From: Marsupella aquatica
Taxonomy: Eukaryota > Marchantiophyta
Length of the DNA: 64,000 bases
Direction: 5' to 3'
Assembly (NCBI GenBank): GCA_973895155.1
Contig: OZ316891.1
Span: forward strand, 15,996,001 to 16,060,000
Part shown: piece after piece, positions 18,768 through 28,483 of the stretch
Layout: each line of letters starts with the position of its first letter
How positions within the stretch are numbered: position 1 is the first letter of the stretch
Translations under genes and position numbers: made by a program
Notes under the pieces: generated by a model
What the model was told of the DNA's origin: nothing
Database searches by the model: none
What the model saw: the letters and a program-made list of their open reading frames with translations, nothing else

Positions 18768-21403
18768 ATGTCGCACATGATCCTCTCCAGCTCGGCCATT
18801 CAATTATGGACGCAGTTCCTATCTACCGGAAGGCACTTGGCCGACTCATTGAAACACGCCAACCCGCGCCGATACGAAATCGAACGCGAGTACGAGAGAC
18901 CCATCCGCCTAGCAGGACGACACCACTACATCCTTAACTTTGACTACCCGTCTCAGAGCGAGCTTTACCAACCTGCAGAGGTATCCGGGTACTTCTTCAA
19001 CGGAGACAAATATATCGGGTTCTGGGAAGCATTGCTTCGGCTTCCGGATGAGGTCTTCAATATCCCGGGTACGATCGACTTGCAGCGACATCACTTCGAC
19101 CACATCCCTGCTCAGGTTCGGGCTATCATCAACAGTGAGTCCAGCACTACCCGTTCGACAAGGTCGTCTGCACTCACTTCGGAGAACTTCTACCAGCACC
19201 TACAGAGTTTCATAGTAACTCGGCCAGCAACCAACATGACCAACTCAGTCGTACCCGTACCCGTACCCATACAACCTCAGGCTCAGCTTCAGCTTCAGCC
19301 TCAGCCGCAGCCTAGCCAAACCCCACCACCGATCGCCCAGCCAGCACAAGTACGCTCCGTCATCAACGTTGTGGATCTTAGCGATGACGACGAGGCTACC
19401 CTACCCTTGACCAGGCGGCCCAGAGGAGCAAGCGCTTAGGGGGCCAACACTATATCGTCCCCACCCCCTGCTCTGACCCCAGGAGCGGCCCCGGCAGACA
19501 ACATGGTGACCGTGGCCGACCCGGGCCCGTTACGAACGGCAGTGGCACTACCCAGGCCCGATCGGGAGGATGGGGAGGTGTCACCTTCCCCGAGCCAGTC
19601 ACGGGGGAAGAAGAGGAAGGAATCCGCCACTGCATCCGGGTTACCGTTGGCCACGGTAGCCTGGCCAAGGTGACGATGCACCGCATGGGGGAAAACGTTC
19701 ACAAAAACATCCTCCATCCCAAGCATGCGGTGTACCTAAAGACTCAGGGATTCGAGCACCTCGCCTCCCTCCCCTGGAACACTTGCAGGTACTACAGGGA
19801 GGACATGACGGAGTTCGTCAGGAATTATGACGACACGCGTCAACATACTCGGCTGCGGGGAAGGAGTATGTCCCTCACGGAAGAACGGCTCAGGATGATC
19901 TTCGGGTTACCCGAAGGTGACCATCGAGTTGAATCACGGGCTCCCGTGGGCAAGGGAGCCAAGTACCAATCTTCAAGTTTTCCCTCAGAGGGAGCAGTGG
20001 ACAACGGGTTCGTGATGAAGACCTGCCTCATCCCCGAGATAGCTGAGCGACTGCAGTTCCAGAGGTACGCCCTCCACATGATGGAACCCCGGGGAGAGAT
20101 CTCCGCCGCCCAGGTTATCCAGGTCGAGAACTATCGACCTAGGAGGTGGGCGTCGTACTTCGCTAAGAAATTCCATGAAGAGATGGAGCGGCGAAGGAAG
20201 ACGCTGTACATTGGCAGGAAGGCGTATTTTGCTAGCCACATCGAGATCATTCTTGAGTGGTATGCCCGGTTTGATCGACGAACCCTTCCCCGTGTCAACG
20301 TTACAAAACTGGTCCCAGCTAGGTGGGTTTTCCCGGCCTTGGAGAGGCGGCCCCAACCCGAGGCCCGAAGTCCAGCGAACACGCCAGCTTCACTCACCCC
20401 ACCTCCACAAGTAGCTGTAGTTGTAACCGAGGAGGTACCGGATGGGTCGGGCGTCGCAACCGTTGATGCGACCCCACAGGCCGGGCTAAGTACCGAAGTC
20501 GGTACGGTGGAGGTCTTACCCGAACCCGGTTCTCCTAAAGACCCACCGGTGGCTATTCCCGAGAACCGGACATTGCTACAGGAGGACGCTCCAGCCCCTT
20601 CCAACATTACGTCCCCAGGGCTGGACGTCACTGCCCCAGCCCCCGCGCGTGTTGACGTCTGCCCATGCCCAACTCCGGACAGATACAACTTGGACCACCC
20701 GGAACTCTTCGTACCGGGTACATTTCTGAACGGGCTTCTGGGAGAATTCTCTCATCAGATTGCCCGGGATACCGGGGAGTTCATGGCCCGGAAGGTAGCC
20801 TATTTCTTCAATCAGGAGTTGGTTGCCGTAGTAAAGGCAGGTCGGGCCCAGTCAAAGGCCCTTCAGAGGATAGAGCGATACCGGGTGGAGTCCGTGTACC
20901 TAAAGAACAAAGTTGCGGCTCAAGAGGCTGAGCTTCGGCAACTACGACCCAAGGTTGCAGCCGCCGATGAGCTGTTAGCAAAGGTGCACGCTCTTACCGC
21001 CCTAGCCGAACAGGCCAAAGCTAGGAACGAGGCCGAGATTACACGACTCAGGAACCAGATTGATAGTTTGAAGAATCAAACTGTCACCTGGCAGAAAGAC
21101 CTGGAGGAGGCCGAGGAACGGGCCCAATAGGACACGGCGGAGATAGCCACGCTGTAGGCCGAGGTGGCGCGGCTCCAAACCGAGGCCGAGAAGCAGGACC
21201 AGCTGGCGGGTAAATTGACAAGTGACGCCCAGCAGCTGGAGGAGGCTTGTCAGGAGGCAGCAGAGGAGACAGACGCGGCGAGGCAAGAGAACAAATCTCT
21301 GCTGAACCAGGTCCAGCTCCTCAAGGCGGACAATGACAGGCTTCGAAGGCAGCGGGATGGCCGCTCCCATTCGGGCGGCTCTGGCAAGCGTGCTAGGCAT
21401 TAG
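18768..21403 (+). pseudogene. Gypsy copy 1 additional ORF downstream of integrase (plant transposon-protein-like, coiled coil)
   Basis: The frame from ATG 18,768 runs to 19,436, meets TAG at 19,437-19,439, continues in the same frame to about 19,660, then shifts frame near 19,665 and remains open to a TAG at 21,128; another TAG follows near 21,152 and the ORF ends at 21,401-21,403. The N-terminal 200 residues (LADSLKHANPRRYE, YFFNGDKYIGFWEALLRLP) precede a Pro/Gln-rich linker. A conserved part has FVRNYDDTR then RSMSLTEERLRMIFGLPEG, which resembles the 'putative plant transposon protein' domain of Tat/Athila-type Gypsy elements. The last 180 residues form a coiled coil ending in SGGSGKRARH. 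No membrane segment is seen, so an env-like role is not supported. Copy 2 encodes a close homologue. Confidence 0.6.
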
Positions 21404-22300
21404 CAGCAGAGTAGGAATAGATTAGGATTAGGACGGGCTTAGTCAGGCTCTTGGGACAGGCACCTGCCTTAGGTACAGCAGCGCTGCCGTGTTGTCCAGC
21501 CTGCGTAGATTAGGATCTTCTAATAAGACACAGCCGTTTTCCGGCCTGACTATCAGCTTAGTTAGGACCTTAGTCAGCGAATCTTCGGCGAGAGGACACC
21601 CCATCCCTCGTCCCTTAGTATTTAGTGCACCCCTCGGTAGAGGCCCACGGGGTTTTTAGTTGCAAAGTTGGGCGTCCGCGGTATGTGCGGGGAGTCCCGA
21701 CCTCTAGGAATGAAAGAGTACCAAGGGGAGGGGGTAGGACTAAGCTCGCCGGGCGAGTGTGGAGCCGGGCTCCATTGTAGTGTGCACCATCGGCCTTGAA
21801 CCTGTTCATTCCGGGGCTGTCGGGTCAACTAAGTGTACGCATATGTTCCCTTTGCAGTAAAATCCTTTCCCATCATTTTCCTTTGTGTAAATCGAGATTG
21901 TATGCATGTGCGCATGTATGTGTGTGGGTTTCTCGTATATGGGTGGCAGCGCCAGGCCGAACGCACTACCCGAGACGTGCACAGGGTGCAGCCTGCGGGT
22001 AAGTGGTTGCGAGCACGGGTTGAGGACCTGTATCATCAAATCCGGATTGAAGGCGGATAGCACGAAGGCTTAGAAGCCCTTAAGCCAGGGTCGATCCTGT
22101 TATCAACTAAGATACGTTCCGGCGGCGGAACACAAACCATACCTAGGAGGTGTCCATATTTAGCAGTATGCGCACTTAGCGCTAGTTTACGAGAGTAAGG
22201 TGCATTACGTGCTTCCCTTCCTGCCCGAACCACCAGATTTACGAGGGATGTGACCGTCTAAGCTGAAGTCTGAGTTAAGGCCGCAGCCGATGACGTGACA
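21404..22300 (+). mobile_element. Terminal noncoding part of Gypsy copy 1 (LTR end)
   Basis: About 900 bp without an ORF, closely matched by 35,540-36,429 in copy 2 (shared AGATTAGGATCTTCTAATAAG and GTATTTAGTGCACCCCTCGG). Both end in GACGTGACA followed by unrelated sequence, which marks the element end. The start of the LTR cannot be fixed because no 5' LTR lies in the window. Confidence 0.6.
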
Positions 22301-22339
22301 ATAAACAATTCTTTGAGAGACTGTGATTTTTTGGGGTCA

Positions 22340-22870
22340 CAACGTGACAAATCATAAATGTTGCTTCGTCCTCTAATAGAACCAGTCAATTAAAGAGCTA
22401 CCTCAAACGCGACTGGTCGCGTCAACTGATCCTAAATGGAACGGTACCTCCTCTAACAAAACCAATCAATGAGAGATCTACCTCAGACGCGACTGGTCGC
22501 GTCAACTGATCCTAAATGAAACCTTACCTCCTCTAACAGAACTAGTCAATGAGAGATCTACCTCAGACGTGACTAGTCGCGTTAACTGGTCCTAAAAGGA
22601 ACCTTACCTCCTCTAACAGAACCAGTCAATGAGAGAGCTACCTCAAACGCGACTGGTCGCGTCAACTGAACCTAAACAACTATATCCACTGAACCTTCCT
22701 TGTGGAGATTTGGATATGGTACGCGCTTAGTAAATCTATCCAGTTTCCTTCTCACACGCGACTGGTCGCGTCAACTGGTCCTAAAAGGAACCTTACCTCC
22801 TCTAACAGAACCAGTCAGTGAGAGAGCTACCTCAGACGCAACTGGTCGCGTCAACAGCTCAAACAACTTT
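22340..22870. repeat. 80-bp tandem array, each unit with one class 2 palindrome
   Basis: Palindromes start at 22,407, 22,487, 22,567, 22,647, 22,756 and 22,836. Four of the five intervals are exactly 80 bp and one is 109 bp because of an inserted stretch at about 22,672-22,750. Each unit has TACCTCCTCTAACAGAAC, then GTCAATGAGAGA, then ACGCGACTGGTCGCGT. The palindrome is the best conserved part, with four copies having perfect arms. The array lies just beyond the Gypsy end and probably belongs to unit 2. Confidence 0.85.
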
Positions 22871-23950
22871 TGGACACTAGGATAATACAGTGATACAACT
22901 GTGATTACTGACCCGAACGGACAAGGAAATCCGAGTAAGCATGATTTCATTCATTTGTATTCATTCATGAACTTTACAATAATTCAGATGTTTGAGCTCT
23001 GTCATTGTGAAACTATTATATATCAGAAGTTTAGAGAATGATTCAGCTAAGATGATTCAATTTAGCAGTCTACTGGTTGTATTCATCAATTAAAGGATTC
23101 AGTGTAATGAGATTCACATAACATGAGAGTTTATATGATTAAATTCACAGCGTGCAAGTTTGTAATGACTTACTTAAGACGATTCAGGTTGTATTTTAAT
23201 TAGTGAGTTTGTATGATTCAGACATATTTGAGTTTATAGACAAACCGCATTATGAAAACTCAGCTTAACAATCAAGAGAAATTTTAGCAAACAACAATCA
23301 ACACCAGCAGAAAATGTAGAAATTGCACCTGAATTCTGAAAAATTGATGTAATCGTCTGAGAGATTGACGTCCAAGCACTTGAAGACCTTGCTGCGGCAT
23401 TCCAGAAAGTAAATATAAGATTGAAGATATTAATATGCTAAGCAACAACAACACAACTTCTATACTTCTATACATAGAGCTTCGCTGCCACCAATTGAAT
23501 AACATGTGCTTAATGCTAAGGAACTCATTATGTCGAGTTAGAAAGACTCTTTCAAAAGTACAATCAAAGCTGTCGATAGACAAACTGAGCATGAATAAAA
23601 GCGCACTAAACCTGAAGATTGAAAGAGGTGAAACAAACCTGAATGATGAATGGAAGGAGCTTAAACAAGCTGCCAAAAAGTAGTTTGAGTTGCTGAAACA
23701 CGTTGATCGAGCTGATATGAGCTTAAAATTGGCTGACACGAGCTGATACGAGCACTCCCAAAAAACTAGCTGCAACGAACCCAACGGGCTCCTAAGAATC
23801 CCTTCGAGCAAACTAGAAGTGAATACGAGCTGTAAATGCAAGCTGCAATGCGCCAACAAGCTCCTGGTCGAAACGATCGACAACTACTAAGAGCTGCAAC
23901 GCGCCGACAAGCACCTGACCACAACGAACGAGCTGCAACAACAAAAATGA
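22871..23950. other. AT-rich stretch without recognisable gene
   Basis: No ORF with a recognisable domain occurs here. An 82-codon plus-strand ORF at 23,435-23,683 (ending KELKQAAKK) has no features that I recognise. The composition is AT-rich up to about 23,700 and becomes GA-rich toward the next minisatellite. Confidence 0.4.
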
Positions 23951-23959
23951 AATCCAGGG

Positions 23960-24240
23960 CAGGAGCGAGAGTGAGAGCGACAAGAGCGAGAGCGAGAGCG
24001 ACAAGAGCGAGAGCGACAAGAGCGAGAGCGACAAGAGCGAGAGCGACAAGAGCGAGAGCGACAAGAGCGAGAGCGACAAGAGCGAGAGCGACAAGAGCGA
24101 GAGCGACAAGAGCGAGAGCGACAAGAGCGAGAGCGACGAGAGCAAGAGTGAGAGTGACAAGAGCGAGAGCGACGAGAGCAAGAGTGAGAGTGACAAGAGC
24201 GAGAGTGATAAGAGCGAGAGCGAGAGCGACGAGAGCAGGC
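23960..24240. repeat. 15-bp minisatellite (CGACAAGAGCGAGAG)n
   Basis: About 18 units of CGACAAGAGCGAGAG with minor variants (GACGAGAGCAAGAGTGAGAG) toward the right. Since the unit is 15 bp it is open in several frames, which gives ORFs with RATRA repeats on one strand and LVALA on the other. I do not call these genes. Confidence 0.9.
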
Positions 24241-25244
24241 GCACGAAAGTCTAGGGAGCGAGAAACAACAACAATGAACAGTGAACTCAAGACCGTGGGC
24301 GCCGACACTAAGGAAGGACTAATTAGGGTATTGTTTTAGCATAACCCTAATAACAGCCTAGCGACAGGAAGGTTCCAGATGATCTCCGTACACTCCACCA
24401 TCGACTCAACAAACTATGCAATCATGAAAAAAAGATTACCGGATTCCTTTTGATTTGCCGTACTAAAGGAGATTTCTATTTGATCGCCAATTTGAAATTT
24501 AAACCGGTAATTATGCAACTGCAAAAGATTGTTAGTGGGGGGATCCGGATCCGTATCTTCACTATATCTACCAATTCAAATCCAAAATGTGAACGAACGA
24601 CAACTTTCTCACGATCGTTCCATCACGTAGTGGAGGCAAACTTCAAAATCATTCCATTTTGGTAGTGGAGACCGTCGGATCCGGATCCGTACTCCACTCT
24701 CTATCTTGCCAATTCAAACCCAAACTCTAAACAACGTAAAACGATTCTCACGGTTGGGGAGAACCGATATTCAAAATCAATCCTGTACAATGATTCTCAC
24801 GACTGGAGACTCAACCAATTTTCAAAATCAAAATTGAGTCCAAATGAACACATCCTTCATGGAGTCAATAAATTGATCTCATTGCTCACGGATCATTCTT
24901 CATTTTCAGTTTCTCCTGACCAGGATACTAGCTGGGCTCTCAGCGGAGGCTGATCCAAGGCACATTTGAGGTGGAGCAGATTGGATCATTCGACTATTCC
25001 AGTCGGAGGCGGAGCTCATTCAAGCAATGTTGGCGCAGTTCTTGTTGTATCACCTTCAATCTTGGGGAGAGCACATCCGATCAAGCGAGAGAGTTGCGAC
25101 GAAGCGAGACGACAAAGATTTAGAACCTCCATAGTCTGCCTCATTCATCGAAGCATTCTAGCGGACCAACAAAGAGTGGCTATTCTGAAATCACTGTCTG
25201 GTCGAGGATTTTGATCTTGATACGATCAACAAGTTGTCATTCTC
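24241..25244. other. Intergenic DNA with two related GGATCCGGATCC segments
   Basis: GGATCCGGATCCGTA occurs at about 24,541 and 24,674, each followed by a similar stretch (CCAATTCAAA, then CCAAA...), so about 130 bp is a diverged tandem duplication. No gene is recognisable here. Confidence 0.5.
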
Positions 25245-26546
25245 TGGTGGTGGGATTCGGTCACGATACTCAAGGAAATTGGAGTTCTAGAACTCGCCAA
25301 GTCTAGCATCCTAACTCAAGCTCAACAAACGTTGGTAAATAGGTCAGCGATAGGTCCTCCCGCTGCCATAAGCCAGAACCAGAACCCACGCCCACTGTCC
25401 GTCCAGGACAGTTTCTTCTTTGGGCGCGGCCCGGGTTCCCCCTCTTACCTATCCATCACCAACTGACCGCCCTGACCCCAGGACATGCTCATGGCCCAAA
25501 TAGGGTAGCTTGTCCTAAAGCTTGTCCCAAGCTTGTCCCAACACGCCGGGACCAGAATGGTCCCGACCCTAGAATCCACTCCCGGTTCACCTCAAAGATG
25601 GTCTAGGGCCAAACACTCTTGGGACTCAACCTCCACACCTACTTGGCCTTGCCTCCCCAACGCAAGTTCCCTTGGGAGACTGAACGCAGCTTGGCTGCTG
25701 TTCGGCAGGATTTGGCAAGCAGACGAGTTAACACCCACAAACCCCAAGACCCCAAGGTACCTCCAGACCCAGCTGAGCTCAGGAGGGCATAGCCCTCCTC
25801 AAGAGATTTCCAACGCACCCAAGAAGTCCTCCAACGGACTCCCCGTCCCCGTTGGGAAGATATCGCCATTTTTGTTTGGCGGTTTCCCTTAGTGTCGCGA
25901 CCGCCGCGGGTCACGACTTTGGCTCGCCCTTAGCCCCCAGGGAGACACCACTCCCCTCATATATGCTTCTGGAGACCTGCCACCCCCAGACCGGCTTTGG
26001 TCCATAAACATTTGGCCCCAACCCGGATCCCATCACGCAACATGGGCACGCCACCAACTGGCAACGCCCATAACTTTCTTGATAGGCATCCGCCTTAGCC
26101 CGTTGTGATCGGGCCGACCCAGTGCCCATGCCTAGGCCCTCAGGTCTGATCGCCGCTCGGGGCCCCCGACCGGCCCAACCCGGATCGGGCCACAACTTGC
26201 GCCCCAAGTGTCCGTTGCCCATGGCATCAACTCCATTGGCCTTGGGCCCAAGAGGAGCTCACACACAAGCCCTCACAACTCAAAGTCCATCCGGAGGTCC
26301 AGACGGCCGTCCTTGAGCCCGACCCATTTCCCCTTGACCCGACCAACTATCCGCTAGTCCAAGTCCTTAGTGTGTGACCCCAGCTTGGCTCCTTGCCTCG
26401 CTAGTGCCACGTCTCATTGCCCACAAGTCTCCCAATGCTAAGTCCTCCCCGGATGGCCTATCCAGGCCTGGACCATAAGGGAGCTCGGCGTCGGAGTCAA
26501 CGACGCTAGAGCTAAGTGTTAAGGTAGTCGAGTTCCGCGACTTGCA
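25245..26546 (-). mobile_element. Chromovirus 3' LTR
   Basis: On the minus strand the LTR starts TGCAAGTCGCGG at 26,546, directly after a polypurine tract (AAAGGGGGGG, 26,556-26,547). It matches the 5' LTR from 25,288 on. The last 40 bp (TGGTGG on the plus strand at 25,245) seem to be shortened compared with the 5' LTR, so the left end is approximate. Confidence 0.75.
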
Positions 26547-26980
26547 CCCCCCCTTTAAAAATGGTCACGCCCGTGTGACCTCAATAAACATTCCAACACG
26601 CCTAGACCACTTTGGGCCTTAAAATTTTTATGAGGTAATAAATGGTTTGCCCATAAGGCTGATGCAAACCAGGTTGGTATGCGCATTCCAGACTTAGGAA
26701 ATTCCAACCTATCCCACTTATCCAAGTAGGATGCCAGTCCAAACGGGAAGCTAACTCCAAACTCGTCGGACCCTTTGTTCTCCCCTTGGGGTACTCCCCT
26801 TTGGTTCAAACCATCCCGCCCACAGGTGTAAGGCGGGCACCATCAACTTCCACTCGCAAAAAGCAAATTGTCCGCCCAACAACCTCTAGCACCTACGCAA
26901 TTTGACTTTATCCTTAAGAGGCCAAGAGGAGTGAAACTATGATACAACTCACAAAGGGAGCTGCAGTTGCCTGTACCAGT

Positions 26981-27130
26981 TCACAACGGCGGTAGGCCAC
27001 TTCGCGTACGATAGCTTCCAAGGATCTTTGAGGCATTACCCAAATTTTCTTCCGGTTCCCAAGTACTCTCAGCCTGGTCGTAGCCAGCCCACTTCACCAA
27101 ATACTCTAAGATTTGCCTTCCCAACTTGCG
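26981..27130 (-). pseudogene. Chromovirus integrase chromodomain, C-terminal half
   Basis: The minus-strand frame reads KLGRQILEYLVKWAGY, then STWEPEENLGNASKIL, the chromodomain core, and ends at a stop at 26,981. The start of the domain (EDAEEFEVEAILDHH) is at 45,775-45,710, on the other side of the Copia insertion; the frame is continuous if the insertion and one TTTGT are set aside. Chromodomains direct chromovirus integration toward particular chromatin. Confidence 0.85.
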
Positions 27131-28194
27131 TTTGTTGTTGAGCATAGACGACATTTGTAACAACAAGCCCATGAACCATCCAACATACAAGAGTCAACAC
27201 AGAGAGATACGTGGTTCACCTCCACATGAGGCTACGTCCACAGGAACACACGAGAGTTTTACTATACTCTAGGTCGACAGGCCATACAAGGCATCCATAG
27301 CACATGTAGTTTGTTATGAAGAACCAAAAACACACTTAAAGGTCTTCAAACTCGGTATTCATTCCCGTAAAGAACAAGATGGGGTTGGTTTGATAGATTT
27401 AAACAATAATAAAGAACTAAAGATATTTTCCACACATAGTAATCAAGTTTGATTACTTCATTAAGGTATTTTGAAGATCGCTCCACAGCGGTGAGTAGTT
27501 TTCAATGATAACTCAGCATCATGTAAACATAAATTAATGAAAAGGGAATGATTAACAAAATACACCAAAAATATCTTAAAGTATGCTAAGGGAGTCTGGA
27601 ATTGACCAAGGTTGCTCCTTAGACATAAGTCAAAATGAAATGACTTAAGGATTCAAATCCATATTGCTTTTCAGGTCTAAAATGCTTACTAGAGTACCTT
27701 TTAAAATACCGTCAACATGTCTTATCCTTTCTTTCTAAGTGGTACTCAGATAAAATCTAAAAGGTAGCTACTTCAACATTTAGATGGTACTAAGCAACAC
27801 GAAAGAAAATCCATCAATTTCAATGAGACTTAAACTCAATGAGTTAACTTTAAGAACTCAAGAGATTGCAATGAGTCACCAACAAGGAATCTATCATTAC
27901 AACTCAAAAGATTTGCACAAAAGGAATTTTACTTCCTGTGTTTATAATCATAGGTAAAAACACAAGAAGGAGGTAAGTCTCTCCAAATGTTAAACCTGAT
28001 CTCGAACTCATAGATTCATGATCAACTAGTTTAACACAAGGAAAAGGCAAAAATGCATAACTTAACCATAAACTACACTAGTGGTGGAGAGGTCTTATAG
28101 TAAAAACCTATAGGGTAAGAGGTTATAGGGTCGAAGAGACATGCCTCTTCATACTCCTCAAAAAGTCAAAACAGCGATTCAGTAAGTGAAAAGC

Positions 28195-28290
28195 CGGAAA
28201 ATGGCTAAGTAAGAACCCGTAAAAGCGTAAAGGCGTAAACTCGTAAAAGCATAAAAACATAAAGGCGTAATCCGTAATTGCGGTACAACT
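28195..28290. repeat. CGTAAA-type iteron array, 3' side of copy A
   Basis: A run of CGTAAAAGCG, CGTAAAGGCG, CGTAAACTCG and CATAAA variants lies downstream of the gene. A matching run lies at 31,085-31,215, upstream of the gene. Copy B has arrays at both corresponding positions, built on TTACGAGTT and ACTAGTT. Confidence 0.6.
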
Positions 28291-28483
28291 AAAAACTTAT
28301 CAAATTCAACTATTTTTAACTTCTTAACTATAAGTCAAAAAACTCTGAGATTTTGCCAACAGATTTTCCTAGGTACAGACTATATACTAAAGAAGTATGA
28401 CAGCTTTTAAAGCTCTAGAGCACATTTTGAAAAATAGGGAAATATGCACTATTCTTAAAACTAACTAAAAACACTTAGACTAC

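Larger units (their letters stand above)
16320..22300 (+). mobile_element. Ty3/Gypsy retrotransposon copy 1, 5'-truncated
   Basis: The copy starts inside the reverse transcriptase C-terminus and runs through RNase H, integrase, a further large ORF and about 900 bp of terminal noncoding sequence that ends in GACGTGACA at 22,300. The same end is found in copy 2 at 36,429, so it is taken as the 3' LTR end (CA). Gag, protease, most of RT and the 5' LTR are missing. No target-site duplication was found. It separates the unit 2 genes from an array that shares their palindromes. Confidence 0.8.
9049..22870 (-). mobile_element. Large DNA-element-like unit 2 (ParB/methyltransferase/Ulp1/FCP1-like), interrupted by Gypsy
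   Basis: This unit comprises 9,049-16,315 and, beyond a Gypsy insertion, an 80-bp tandem array at 22,340-22,870. The two parts share the palindrome ACGCGAC-NN-GTCGCGT, which is absent elsewhere in the window. The minus-strand exons run from 16,234 to 9,205 and are separated by introns of 85-145 bp. They encode ParB-like, methyltransferase-like, coiled-coil, Ulp1 and FCP1-like parts. No terminal repeats or target duplication were found, so the ends are approximate. MULE-type elements carrying Ulp1 genes are known from plants (Kaonashi/KI elements). The combination with ParB/methyltransferase domains is not one that I know. Confidence 0.5.

Noticed and set aside
19670-21403. env-like protein for the ORF after integrase
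   Set aside because: No signal peptide or membrane segment is visible; the sequence is soluble with a long coiled coil.
22340-22870. CRISPR-like array
   Set aside because: The spacing is regular, but the whole 80-bp unit is repeated, not only a short repeat with unique spacers. No cas genes are present and the genome is eukaryotic.
23766-24339. ORFs with RATRA or LVALA repeats on both strands
   Set aside because: They are products of the 15-bp minisatellite and show no start context, domain or neighbour that supports a gene.
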